DNA of 64,000 bases. Origin: Paenibacillus sp. AN1007. Lineage in GTDB: Bacteria; Bacillota; Bacilli; Paenibacillales; Paenibacillaceae. Below, piece after piece: positions 46,060-54,468 of the stretch. The DNA lies in assembly GCF_040702995.1 (NCBI RefSeq), contig NZ_CP159992.1:4961501-5025500 (forward strand), read 5' to 3'. Under the pieces are notes generated by a model, which saw only the letters and a program-made list of their open reading frames with translations, ran no database searches and was not told the origin of the DNA. Made by a program: the position numbers and the translations under genes. Position 1 is the first letter of the stretch. Each line of letters opens with the position of its first letter.

Positions 46060-46126
46060 CAAACTTTCCCGGAGCTTGCGCTCAAACGCCCTTCACTCAA
46101 ACTTTCCCGGAGCACACGCTCAAACG
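46060..46126. repeat. Two direct repeats of 29 bp
   Basis: Units at 46060-46088 and 46098-46126 (CAAACTTTCCCGGAGC, three variable bases, CGCTCAAACG) are 38 bases apart, just downstream of purC. The stretch 45785-45973 between repeats has no recognised feature. Confidence 0.75.
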
Positions 46127-46137
46127 TCTTCCACTTA

Positions 46138-47010
46138 TTATTTCGTTAAACGGTTATAAATATCGACATATCGGGAAGTGGTCGCTTCAACAACTTCCTG
46201 CGGAAGCGGGTCGGGCTTGCTGTTCTTGTCCCAGTCGGTACCTGCCAGATAGGTACGGACAGGTTCTTTATCCATGCTGTCGATTTCGATGTCGAGAGCA
46301 TAGTTTTCTTTTGCCCAGAAGCGGGAAGCATCCGGGGTGAAAATCTCATCAATCAGGATCACCTTGCCGTCCACGATGCCAAACTCGAATTTGCAGTCTG
46401 CCAGAATGATACCGCGCTGATCGCAGTAATCACGAGCAAACTCATAGAGGCGTAAGCTTTTCTCTTGAAGCTCGATAGCAAGGGCGTCTCCGACAAGCTC
46501 TTTCATTCGTTCCATCGAAATGTCCTCGTCATGACCGACGTCATTTTTGGCAGCCGGTGTGAAGATCGGTACTTCGAGCTTGGCGTTTTTGCGCAGGCCT
46601 TCCGGCAGTTTGATGCCGTTCACTTCTCCGGTTGTCTCGTACTGTCTCCAGCCGCCTCCAGTAATGTATCCTCGCACTACACATTCGATATCGATACGTT
46701 CGGCTTTGCGTGTAACCATGATGCGATTCTTGAGCAATTCTGGTTCTGTGACCAGATCACCCAGCTGCGTCACATCGGTATGCACCACATGGTTATCCAT
46801 CATGCTTCCTGTCAGTTCAAACCAGAAGCTGCTGAGCTGATTAAGCACATTGCCTTTCTCCGGAACCGCCGGGTCCAGCACATAATCAAACGCCGAGATT
46901 CGATCCGTTACCACAATTAGAAAATGCTCACCCAGATCGTACAGCTCGCGTACTTTTCCTTTGTATAACAAAGGTGCTTTAACAAGATCTGCCGCCGTGG
47001 ACAGTGCCAT
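46138..47010 (-). CDS. purC: SAICAR synthetase (long form)
   Basis: Phosphoribosylaminoimidazole-succinocarboxamide synthase, 290 residues. This is the longer class compared with the roughly 240-residue B. subtilis enzyme. Markers are LLYKGKVRELYDLGE, VVTDRISAFDYVL, VVRGYITGGGWRQY, LADCKFEFGIVDGKVILIDE and TPDASRFW. The start is ATG 47010, with AAGGTG upstream; an upstream in-frame extension translates the intergenic repeat and is rejected. Repeats flank the gene on both sides. Confidence 0.95.
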   Translation of the reverse strand: MALSTAADLVKAPLLYKGKVRELYDLGEHFLIVVTDRISAFDYVLDPAVPEKGNVLNQLSSFWFELTGSMMDNHVVHTDVTQLGDLVTEPELLKNRIMVTRKAERIDIECVVRGYITGGGWRQYETTGEVNGIKLPEGLRKNAKLEVPIFTPAAKNDVGHDEDISMERMKELVGDALAIELQEKSLRLYEFARDYCDQRGIILADCKFEFGIVDGKVILIDEIFTPDASRFWAKENYALDIEIDSMDKEPVRTYLAGTDWDKNSKPDPLPQEVVEATTSRYVDIYNRLTK

Positions 47011-47069
47011 GGGGTCACCTTCTTTCAGGAGATGTAAGGCTAAGAACGAATCCTGATGCTGCAGACTCC

Positions 47070-47195
47070 ACTCCGATGACAGAACAATCTTCCGATCGCT
47101 GTTATCCCCAGATTTTTCCGATCCACTTTTCGAAAGTGAAAATCCGGGGATAAAGGCGAACACTCCACTTCTTCAGCTTATTTCTGTCCTCTGCG
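47070..47195. repeat. Intergenic palindromic repeat, copy B (between purB and purC)
   Basis: Same orientation and block order as copy A: CTCCGATGACAGAACAATC, then CGCTGTTATCCCC, a hairpin of CACTTTTCGAAAGTG, GGGGATAAAGGCG and TTTCTGTCCTCTGCG. The GTTATCCCC/GGGGATAA arms are perfect. Confidence 0.7.
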
Positions 47196-47243
47196 TTCCC
47201 TGCCAGCCATCATTCGTTTCTCTAGCCTAATAAGGGATATATA

Positions 47244-48542
47244 TTAATCGTTCAAGCCGAGTTTTTTGAAAATCGTGTCCACGTGTTTCAGGTGCCAGGA
47301 TGGGTTAAATGCATCTGCAATTTCCTCTTCGCTCAGCACGGCTGTAATTTCCGGTGTGGACTTCACGATGTCCTGGAATTGACGCTGTTCTTCCCACGCT
47401 TGCATGGCACGCGGTTGAACGGTGTCGTACGCCTGCTCACGGCTGAAGCCTTTGTCAATCAACTTCGTCATAACACGGCCGGAGAATGGTACGCCGAAGG
47501 TACGTTCCATGTTGCGTTTCATGTTTTCCGGGAACACGGTCAGGTTTTTCACGATGTTACCGAAACGGTTCAACATGTAGTTCAGCAGCATCGTTGCATC
47601 TGGCAGAATGACACGTTCTACGGAAGAATGCGAGATGTCGCGCTCATGCCACAGTGTTACGTTCTCGTATGCAGATACCATGTGTCCACGGATAACACGG
47701 GACAGACCGGAGATGTTTTCACTGCCAATCGGGTTGCGCTTATGCGGCATCGCGGAAGACCCTTTTTGACCTTTGGCAAACGCTTCTTCCACTTCACGGA
47801 ACTCGCTCTTCTGCAGTGCACGTACTTCTGTAGCGAACTTGTCCAGAGAAGTTGCGATCAATGCCAGTGTTGCCATGTACTCGGCGTGGCGGTCACGCTG
47901 CAGTGTTTGTGTGGAGATTGGTGCAGGCTTCGTGCCCAGCTTTTTGCAGACAAACTCTTCTACAAATGGATCGATGTTTGCATATGTTCCAACAGCACCG
48001 GAGATTTTACCGAACTGTACGCCATCCGCCGCATGGCGGAAACGCTCCAGGTTACGTTTCATCTCTTCATGCCACAACGCCATTTTCAATCCGAATGTTG
48101 TCGGCTCGGCATGCACACCATGTGTACGTCCCATCATAGGCGTATGCTGGTACGTCAGTGCTTTTTCACGCAAAATTTCGATGAAATTAATGATGTCCTT
48201 TTCCAGAATCTCGTTTGCTTGACGCAATACATAACCCAGTGCCGTATCCACCACGTCCGTGGAAGTCAGACCGTAGTGTACCCATTTCCGCTCTGCACCT
48301 AGGCTCTCGGATACTGTACGTGTGAACGCAATAACGTCATGACGTGTTTCCTTTTCAATCTCATAGATACGATCAATGTCAAAAGAAGCGTTCTGGCGAA
48401 GCAAAGCTGCGTCTTCCTTCGGAATAACACCAAGCTCGGCCCATGCCTCGCATGCACAAATTTCAACTTCCAGCCACGATTGGAATTTGTTCTCTTCCGT
48501 CCAGATGGCTCTCATTTCGGGTCTGCTGTAACGTTCAATCAT
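47244..48542 (-). CDS. purB: Adenylosuccinate lyase
   Basis: This enzyme acts twice, cleaving SAICAR and adenylosuccinate. Markers are MIERYSRPEMRAIW at the start, TSTDVVDTALGY, GRTHGVHAEPTTFG with the catalytic His, and the flexible signature loop KGSSAMPHKRNPIGSENISG (quoted as SSAMPHKRNP). Length 432 residues from ATG 48542, which overlaps the purK stop as ATGA. Confidence 0.97.
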   Translation of the reverse strand: MIERYSRPEMRAIWTEENKFQSWLEVEICACEAWAELGVIPKEDAALLRQNASFDIDRIYEIEKETRHDVIAFTRTVSESLGAERKWVHYGLTSTDVVDTALGYVLRQANEILEKDIINFIEILREKALTYQHTPMMGRTHGVHAEPTTFGLKMALWHEEMKRNLERFRHAADGVQFGKISGAVGTYANIDPFVEEFVCKKLGTKPAPISTQTLQRDRHAEYMATLALIATSLDKFATEVRALQKSEFREVEEAFAKGQKGSSAMPHKRNPIGSENISGLSRVIRGHMVSAYENVTLWHERDISHSSVERVILPDATMLLNYMLNRFGNIVKNLTVFPENMKRNMERTFGVPFSGRVMTKLIDKGFSREQAYDTVQPRAMQAWEEQRQFQDIVKSTPEITAVLSEEEIADAFNPSWHLKHVDTIFKKLGLND

Positions 48543-49744
48543 GAATTTGTATGCCTCCATAGATTAGTTTGTTCGATCCATTGCAATGCTTCTTCTACAT
48601 CCTGACAGAGCAGGTTCACATGCCCCATCTTCCGTCCTGTCTTCGCTTCGCTCTTGCCATATATATGAAGCTTAGGGATAACACCAAGTTCCATCGCTTC
48701 TTCATCAGGCTGCCCTGTTCTAGCGATGATGCCTTCCAGATGCTCACCAAGCACATTGACCATAACAACAGGGCTTAACAACGTTGTATCCCCCAGCGGT
48801 AATCCGCAGATGGCACGAATATGCTGCTCAAACTGTGATGTAGCGCAGGCCTCCATCGTATAGTGTCCGGAATTATGCGGCCTTGGGGCCAGCTCGTTCA
48901 CATAAAGTCTGCCGTCAGCAGCAGCAAATAACTCTACCGCCAGCAGCCCCACGGCCTTCATCGATTCAGCGACAGCTGCGGCCAGCTTCTGTGCTTCAAG
49001 CTGGATATCTGCAGCCACTCGCGCAGGTACGATCGACGCATGCAAAATGTTGTTTACGTGAATGTTCTCCGCAGGCGGGAACGTTTTGATTTCTCCATTC
49101 GTGCTGCGAGCAACAATAACGGAAATTTCGCACTCAAACTTGATAAATTGCTCCAGCACCAGCTCTGCTCCTGTCGATGCAAGCTCTTGATACGCCTCTT
49201 CAGCTTCCGATGCGACCCGGATCACACGCTGCCCTTTGCCGTCATATCCACCTGTCACTGTTTTCAGAACACATGGAACACCGAGTTCGCTCACCGCAGC
49301 ATTCATCGTATCCAGACTTGTAATCTCGCGGTATGGAGCAACCCTTACACCCGCTGCTTCAATCGCACGTTTCTCACGCAAGCGATGCTGGGTCGTGTAT
49401 AAAAGAGAACTCCCTTGCGGCACGGATGACTCACGCTCAAGTAAAGCCGCCACTTCTGCATCCACATTCTCGAATTCATATGTGATCACATCGCACTGCC
49501 GCGCGAGTTCTCTTGCTGCCTGTACATCATCGTATCCAGCTTCAATCTGCTTCGCAATCTGACCACAAGGTGAATCCGGTGTTGGATCAAGAGTCACGAA
49601 TCGATACCCCATCGCCGTTCCGGCCAGCGTCATCATTCGTCCGAGCTGTCCGCCGCCAAGAATACCGATTGTAGTATGTCCAGGTAATAAGATAGGTTGT
49701 CCCTGCCCTGTTCCATTATCCTGTCTGGTTGCCTTGTTACTCAT
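48539..49744 (-). CDS. purK: 5-(carboxyamino)imidazole ribonucleotide synthase
   Basis: An ATP-grasp enzyme that carboxylates AIR. It contains GILGGGQLGRMMTLAG, VLKTVTGGYDGKGQRVI, VLEQFIKFECEISVIV and NELAPRPHNSGHYTMEAC. Length 401 residues. The start overlaps the purE stop by 4 bases (ATGA). The first 22 residues are a polar extension. Confidence 0.96.
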   Translation of the reverse strand: MSNKATRQDNGTGQGQPILLPGHTTIGILGGGQLGRMMTLAGTAMGYRFVTLDPTPDSPCGQIAKQIEAGYDDVQAARELARQCDVITYEFENVDAEVAALLERESSVPQGSSLLYTTQHRLREKRAIEAAGVRVAPYREITSLDTMNAAVSELGVPCVLKTVTGGYDGKGQRVIRVASEAEEAYQELASTGAELVLEQFIKFECEISVIVARSTNGEIKTFPPAENIHVNNILHASIVPARVAADIQLEAQKLAAAVAESMKAVGLLAVELFAAADGRLYVNELAPRPHNSGHYTMEACATSQFEQHIRAICGLPLGDTTLLSPVVMVNVLGEHLEGIIARTGQPDEEAMELGVIPKLHIYGKSEAKTGRKMGHVNLLCQDVEEALQWIEQTNLWRHTNS

Positions 49745-50226
49745 AGCTCATCACTGCTTTCCAGTACTTCTTGTTTGATCCGTTCTCTGCGGGCTTCGGA
49801 GCGGCGCTGCACCTCCGGGTCAAATGCGCCAATGATCTGTGCCGCGAGCAGACCTGCATTTGTCGCGCCCGCTTTGCCAATGGCAACTGTGGCTACTGGG
49901 ATGCCGCCAGGCATCTGCACAATGGACAGCAGGGAATCGAGGCCGTTCAATGCTTTGGATTGAACCGGAACACCGATGACTGGAAGCATCGTTTTGGATG
50001 CCACCATACCTGGAAGATGAGCCGCTCCGCCTGCACCAGCGATAATGACCTTGAATCCGCGGTCCGTCGCCTGTTCTGCATATTCAAACATCAAATCCGG
50101 AGTACGATGTGCAGAGACGACCTTTTTTTCATACCCAATCTCCAGCTCGTCCAGCACCTCGCACGCATGTTTCATCGTTTCCCAATCCGACTTGCTGCCC
50201 ATAATTACAGCGACTTGCACTGACAT
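49741..50226 (-). CDS. purE: N5-carboxyaminoimidazole ribonucleotide mutase
   Basis: This enzyme converts N5-CAIR to CAIR. It carries VAVIMGSKSDWETM, VVSAHRTPDLMFEYA and IAGAGGAAHLPGMVAS. Length 161 residues from ATG 50226 (GTGGG 8 bases upstream). A longer in-frame version to 50307 would run into the riboswitch terminator and is rejected. It is the first gene of the operon. Confidence 0.97.
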   Translation of the reverse strand: MSVQVAVIMGSKSDWETMKHACEVLDELEIGYEKKVVSAHRTPDLMFEYAEQATDRGFKVIIAGAGGAAHLPGMVASKTMLPVIGVPVQSKALNGLDSLLSIVQMPGGIPVATVAIGKAGATNAGLLAAQIIGAFDPEVQRRSEARRERIKQEVLESSDEL

Positions 50227-50256
50227 GAATACATCCCACTCCCATCTGAGCATTTT

Positions 50257-50305
50257 AAAAACGAAAAAGTCCGCTACCCGCGAAAATATCACATTTTCTC
50301 CGGAC
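50257..50305 (-). terminator. Riboswitch-controlled terminator upstream of purE
   Basis: GTCCG/CGGAC outer arms (50301-50305 and 50269-50273) with inner GAAAAT/ATTTTC pairing are followed by TTTTTCGTTTTT. The preceding GTAGTCCGG can instead pair with CCGGACTAC of the aptamer P1 side, giving an antiterminator. Confidence 0.75.
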
Positions 50306-50396
50306 ACCGGACTACAAGAAATACGTATCCCTCATTTGGGCATGCCAAAAGGGGCTTGCTGTCCGCATTCATGCATGCGACTCTCAGCCGTATCTC

Positions 50397-50463
50397 CTCG
50401 TAGTCCGGAAATTTACGGTTTCCGGGTAGATACTTCCGGGCCCTATTCCCGGCGTTATACGAG
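50397..50463 (-). ncRNA. Guanine (purine) riboswitch aptamer
   Basis: P1 arms CTCGTA/TACGAG enclose TAACGCCGGGAATAGGGCCCGG (P2 CCGGG/CCCGG) , AGTATCTACCCGGAAACCGT and AAATTTCCGGAC, the xpt-type pattern, here split into parts. The specificity position in GGACTAC is C, which predicts guanine rather than adenine binding. High guanine should favour the downstream terminator and lower pur expression. Confidence 0.92.
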
Positions 50464-50560
50464 CAAATATCTATTCAACACATTTCGTTACTATGTTCCA
50501 TGAACCTACAGCTTTCGTTCCTACTCGACCATATTTTTTGACCTGATCGACACATCTAAC

Positions 50561-50637
50561 ATTTTAACAATCCCCTACAGCGAATGTCAACTTAAAGACG
50601 AACATTTAACATCTTGACAAAACTAATGTTCGGGAAT
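50561..50637 (-). promoter_or_regulatory. pur operon promoter with paired PurR boxes
   Basis: Leftward -35 TTGACA (50585-50590) and -10 TAAAAT (50561-50566) are 18 bases apart. Upstream lie two inverted PurBoxes: AAAGACGAACATT (50594-50606) and, on the other strand, ATTCCCGAACATT (50625-50637), separated by 18 bases. The palindromic CGAACATT pair is the PurR operator layout of Bacillus. Confidence 0.85.
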
Positions 50638-50701
50638 CGGCATAATAATTTCAATTTAATCCCAAATCCAATTCAAACATCCTATCCTGCTGCTGCAAAA
50701 T

Positions 50702-50745
50702 AAAAAAAGCCGGCTCCTCTTCAATCTCTCGAAGACAGCCGGCTT
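50702..50745 (-). terminator. Terminator of the universal stress protein gene
   Basis: AAGCCGGCT/AGCCGGCTT arms with an inner TCTTC/GAAGA stem and a T7 run. Confidence 0.88.
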
Positions 50746-50774
50746 GTTTGTCACGGGAATGGAGTAATCCCCAT

Positions 50775-51209
50775 TTATTTTACGATCAACACAGGAACCT
50801 GAGCATGCTGTACCACATTGTGGCTGACACTGCCCAGCACAAATTCACGGATTCCACCCAATCCACGGGAACCAATCACAATAATATCTGAACCGTTCTC
50901 TTTGGCATAGTCCAGCAGCACCTCAGCCGCAGCGCCTTGAATCAGATCCACATTTGCCGTAACACCGGCAGTCTGAATCCGTTCTTTGGCTTCATCCGTC
51001 GTCTGCACCGCAAGATTGTAATAATCATTGTTGAGTGAAGGCGGTAGCGGTGCCAGACCTTCCCCAATAAATACGCGCGGAAAATCAAAGGCATGAATCA
51101 CATCCAGTACAGCCCCTGGTGATGCTTTGGCCAGCTCAATTGCACGATCCAGTGCTTTATTCGATGCTTTCGACCCATCATAAGCTACCAAAATTTTGGA
51201 AAATAACAT
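50775..51209 (-). CDS. Universal stress protein (UspA family)
   Basis: A 144-residue cytoplasmic UspA protein. It opens MLFSKILVAYDGSKASNKAL and has the ATP-binding motif IVIGSRGLGGIREFVLGSVSHNVV (quoted as GSRGLGGIREFVLGSVS), so it probably binds ATP. The start is ATG 51209 with GGAG 6 bases upstream; a longer frame to 51332 lacks a site. It is monocistronic. Confidence 0.93.
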   Translation of the reverse strand: MLFSKILVAYDGSKASNKALDRAIELAKASPGAVLDVIHAFDFPRVFIGEGLAPLPPSLNNDYYNLAVQTTDEAKERIQTAGVTANVDLIQGAAAEVLLDYAKENGSDIIVIGSRGLGGIREFVLGSVSHNVVQHAQVPVLIVK

Positions 51210-51425
51210 GTAAATCTCCGTCCCTTCCTTATATATGTAGAATCCGAAGCAAGCCTCGGTCTGACATCTAGAGCCGTCAACGAGCCTTGAAACATGTACC
51301 TCTTTAACCCTTCGTGAATAACAATGAACCATTTATTAAGAAACAATTTACATACCAGATGAAATGGAACAGTCAAAACAGGCTCTCCGCGAAGCAGAAT
51401 CGTTTTTTCGTCATATAGTTATAAC

Positions 51426-51689
51426 CTACTGCAAAAAGTAACCATACAGCACTGCATTTAGAAACACCAGCAGTGGAATGCCAATTGTAAAGCTGGGGTG
51501 TTTCGTTTTATGCCTTTTCCGGTACATTGCAATCCAGACACCCAGCGCACCTCCAATGAACGCCAGCAAAAACAACGTTCGTTCAGGTGTGCGATCACGC
51601 CGCTGCTGTGCGCGCCTCTTGTCATCTGACATAACCAGATAGGTAACAATGTTGATAAAAATAAACCATGCGATAAGTCCAGTTTGCAT
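51426..51689 (-). CDS. DUF1294-family small membrane protein
   Basis: An 87-residue protein with an N-terminal helix (LIAWFIFINIVTYLVM), a basic loop (SDDKRRAQQRRDRTPERTL), the conserved FLLAFIGGALGVWIAMYRKRHKT region (quoted as FIGGALGVWIAMYRKRHKT) and a C-terminal helix (FTIGIPLLVFLNAVLYGYF). This matches DUF1294. Function unknown. Confidence 0.88.
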   Translation of the reverse strand: MQTGLIAWFIFINIVTYLVMSDDKRRAQQRRDRTPERTLFLLAFIGGALGVWIAMYRKRHKTKHPSFTIGIPLLVFLNAVLYGYFLQ

Positions 51690-51755
51690 ATGCGTTTAGC
51701 GGTCCCCCTATCCCGGGACATTTCCCTGACTCCATTATAATCCTAAGGCAGGCAG

Positions 51756-51887
51756 ATGATCAACGCGGATGGAGAACCGCAATACGTTCATATCAAACAA
51801 ACGCTGAATCAAGCTCAGATTAAACTGAACGAAGGAGCTGCCGTTCTCACTGCTCTTCGTTCCATTACTGAGATTTTAGTTCCATAA
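51756..51887 (+). CDS. Short candidate gene
   Basis: A 43-codon frame with AAGGCAGG just upstream of the ATG and protein-like composition: MINADGEPQYVHIKQTLNQA, then an amphipathic helix (IKLNEGAAVLTALRSITEIL). A TATAAT box lies at 51736-51741, too close for a normal leader. It may be a real small protein or a remnant of a longer one. Confidence 0.4.
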   Translation: MINADGEPQYVHIKQTLNQAQIKLNEGAAVLTALRSITEILVP

Positions 51888-51897
51888 TCATTCCAAT

Positions 51898-52035
51898 CTA
51901 CGACTCTTGTTTTGGAATACCGTTCAGACTCGGCACTCGCTTAGCTGCTTTCTCTGGACGCACTGCGATATTCTCTTCTCGAATGCTGTCCTTGTTCTGC
52001 TGATTATGGCGTTTTTCCGATTTGTTATGCGGCAT
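51898..52035 (-). CDS. Short basic protein (45 residues)
   Basis: It starts with ATG, 8 bases after a strong GGAGGTG, and reads MPHNKSEKRHNQQNKDSIRE, then EENIAVRPEKAAKRVPSLNG and IPKQES (overlapping quotes). It is highly charged and probably disordered. It lies 21 bases downstream of the ROK gene in the same direction, so it is likely co-transcribed. No family is recognised. Confidence 0.6.
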   Translation of the reverse strand: MPHNKSEKRHNQQNKDSIREENIAVRPEKAAKRVPSLNGIPKQES

Positions 52036-52056
52036 CTGAGGCTCACCTCCTCCGCC

Positions 52057-53016
52057 TTACGTTGCCTGAAAACGAGTCATCTTATACGAAGATGCACCTG
52101 TATTTAGTGCTGAACATGCGTCAAAACACCTCGACTGTTCAAGGAAGTGGTATAACGCTCCGTAAAGATTTGCATCATTACCGAATGTACATGCAGTGAT
52201 CCTCGGGTTCGCTTTATGCAGAGGGTTAATTCGCCTCAGTTCACCAATCGCCCATTCGATTCGTTCCAGCACAACAGGCTGTGCACTGATGCCTCCTCCA
52301 ATCGCAAACAATTCAGGGTCCAAAATGTACTGCAGATTCATAATTTGAACTGCGATCTGTGTGCAGTAGGTGTCAAATACGCTGTACGCGTCGGGATCAT
52401 GCTGATTAATTAATTCAAAAACAGCTTCTCCATCCGCAGGGTTATCCAGTCCCTTCATCTCGCCGATTCGTCTGACCATCTCCACTGCCGAGCTTTCCAG
52501 CCCGAAATAAGCAGCTTCTTTGGTTACCGGATCAATTCGGCTCATCACATAACTGACTTCGCCAGCGGACAAATTTTTTCCGCGCTGCAGTTTGCCATCC
52601 ATGATGATTCCACCCGCAATGCCGCTGCCCAGCACCAAAACCACCGAATCCTTGGCATGCTTCACACTGCCGAGCCACAGTTCAGCCAGCGCCGCACATT
52701 TACCATCATTCTCAATGGATACATCCATATCATATCGATCCGCCAGAAGTCTGGCTAAATTAATCTCATGTAAAAATGGAAAAGAACCACCATGATATAC
52801 CATGCCTGTATCCACATCAACCGTCCCCGGGCAGCTCAAGGCTATTCCCTGAATTTGTTCCAGATCCTGTGCGTCGACGATGGTATAGAGCACGTCCTGC
52901 AGCTCTTGCAGATTGTTTCGCTGAACACCACGTTTCCCTTTGGACAAAAGCTCCCCGCTTTCGCTCATCACTCCATATTTTACAAAAGTTCCACCAATAT
53001 CAATGACCAAATACAT
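52057..53016 (-). CDS. ROK-family sugar kinase
   Basis: A 319-residue ROK protein. The phosphate loop MYLVIDIGGTFVKYGVM, the catalytic Asp region IENDGKCAALAELWLGS and the adenosine motif VLVLGSGIAGGIIMDG are present. The usual zinc-binding CxCGxxGC motif is absent (AAYFGLESSAVEMV instead), as in the beta-glucoside kinase-like branch. The substrate is therefore probably a hexose or glucoside. The start is ATG 53016. It is divergent from an AraC regulator that may control it. Confidence 0.88.
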   Translation of the reverse strand: MYLVIDIGGTFVKYGVMSESGELLSKGKRGVQRNNLQELQDVLYTIVDAQDLEQIQGIALSCPGTVDVDTGMVYHGGSFPFLHEINLARLLADRYDMDVSIENDGKCAALAELWLGSVKHAKDSVVLVLGSGIAGGIIMDGKLQRGKNLSAGEVSYVMSRIDPVTKEAAYFGLESSAVEMVRRIGEMKGLDNPADGEAVFELINQHDPDAYSVFDTYCTQIAVQIMNLQYILDPELFAIGGGISAQPVVLERIEWAIGELRRINPLHKANPRITACTFGNDANLYGALYHFLEQSRCFDACSALNTGASSYKMTRFQAT

Positions 53017-53101
53017 TTGTCCGCCCCCTGCTTGTAAATCAGTTCGTCGTATCCTAATTGAAATATAGAGCGTTTCCAATTATATTTATGGTATTCATTT
53101 G

Positions 53102-53121
53102 TGATTAATCGTAATTAATCA
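53102..53121. promoter_or_regulatory. Palindrome between the ROK and AraC genes
   Basis: TGATTAAT (53102-53109), CGTA, ATTAATCA (53114-53121) is a perfect 8-bp inverted repeat, 27 bases before the AraC start codon and 86 bases from the ROK start. It is a candidate operator for autoregulation. Confidence 0.5.
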
Positions 53122-53147
53122 TCACTCATAAGGGGGATGGAATAACT

Positions 53148-54341
53148 ATGTCAATCGTTTCGGAAAACAAGCTTCAATGGATGATGCAGACGCTCTATGA
53201 TGCTGCTTCCATCCCGGTGTTTTACATTATGAAAGATTGCAGCAGCCATACTTCTTTTAACCATGACCTTATAGAACAAATGCTCTCCATCCCTGTCCTT
53301 CAGAAAATCCAAGTCGTCCAGTATCTCATACCACATCACAAACAGGACCATAAACAAGCGGATAATATGATTCTGATGCCAGTGTTAACCGAAGAAGGGC
53401 AGGGCTTTGTTCTTTGGCCCAACGCACAGCAATATGTAACGAACAGTCCATTCACAATGGATCCCATTCCTGCACAGACAATAAATTCTGCGTCATTTGA
53501 TCTGAATCAGCTGCTTAGTACAGCCCTCCTGGCTCATTATCTGCTGCATAATGAAATGCTTGACCGGAATCAGGTGCTGGAGGAGAACGACCATGTCCTA
53601 AACGGTCATACGGAAGGTGTACTGGAACTGTCTCTCCTGGAACAAAGAGAGCGGAGCTTGTATCACAAATCGTATCTCTCCGAGAAGAAGGTATTTGATC
53701 AGGTTCGTCTGGGAAACAAAAACAAGCTGCAGTTATACTTGAAACAGCATATGGAACTGAACGGTGTTTACGGCACTCTGTCCAAACATGACACGTTGCG
53801 GAGCAGAAAGAATCTGATCATCGCAGCGATCACGATGGGAACTCGCGCTGCCATTGAAGGCGGACTATACTCTGAATCAGCCCTGACACTTAGCGACACC
53901 TACATCCGACAGATCGAAACGCTGTCTCGAATAGATTCGATACACCCTATGCTGCAGCATATTCTTGGTGATTTCACCGAACGAGTATCCAAAGTCCATC
54001 GGGCCCATTTCTCCAGAGATATTCTGTTATGTCAGGAATATATCTTCAATCATTTGTACGATGACCTGAGCTTGTCTGTGCTTTCAAATCATTTGCAAAT
54101 AAGCCCCTCCTATCTTTCCCGTAAATTCAAGGAAGAGACTGGAGAGGCGCTTCGCATTTTTATTCAGAAGCAGCGGATTGAAGAAGCCAGAACTCTTCTT
54201 GTTTTCTCAGACTACCGCCTGAGTGAGATCTACCCGCTGTTAAACTTTAACGATCAGAGTTATTTCATCAAGGTATTTCGGAAGCATACAGGCTTTACAC
54301 CCAAGGAGTACCGTAACCGCTTTGTCGTTAAGCCATCTTGA
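53148..54341 (+). CDS. AraC-family transcriptional regulator
   Basis: A 397-residue protein. The N-terminal 275 residues form an unassigned sensor-like domain without membrane helices. The C-terminal AraC DNA-binding domain has two helix-turn-helix units (LSLSVLSNHLQISPSYLSRKF and LSEIYPLLNFNDQSYFIKVFR, each slightly shortened) and the family ending FRKHTGFTPKEYR. AAGGGGG lies upstream. Divergence from the ROK kinase suggests a carbohydrate-linked role. Confidence 0.87.
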   Translation: MSIVSENKLQWMMQTLYDAASIPVFYIMKDCSSHTSFNHDLIEQMLSIPVLQKIQVVQYLIPHHKQDHKQADNMILMPVLTEEGQGFVLWPNAQQYVTNSPFTMDPIPAQTINSASFDLNQLLSTALLAHYLLHNEMLDRNQVLEENDHVLNGHTEGVLELSLLEQRERSLYHKSYLSEKKVFDQVRLGNKNKLQLYLKQHMELNGVYGTLSKHDTLRSRKNLIIAAITMGTRAAIEGGLYSESALTLSDTYIRQIETLSRIDSIHPMLQHILGDFTERVSKVHRAHFSRDILLCQEYIFNHLYDDLSLSVLSNHLQISPSYLSRKFKEETGEALRIFIQKQRIEEARTLLVFSDYRLSEIYPLLNFNDQSYFIKVFRKHTGFTPKEYRNRFVVKPS

Positions 54342-54468
54342 GAATACACGTTTTTTAATTTTAAACTAACCTCTTTCCAAAGCCCAACTCTTTGCCAATC
54401 TGGCTCGTGAAACAAGCTTAGAATATTGTGCCCATGTAGATTCATTTCATAACATAGGATTCATGCGA

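Noticed and set aside
46060..46126. CRISPR-like repeat
   Set aside because: Only two 29-bp units with a 9-base gap; no spacers of normal size and no cas genes.
47011..47163. 51-residue N-terminal extension of purC
   Set aside because: The extension translates repeat copy B; ATG 47010 has its own ribosome site and matches the family start.
50227..50307. N-terminal extension of purE
   Set aside because: It covers the riboswitch terminator; MSVQVAVIMGSKSD at 50226 is the family start.
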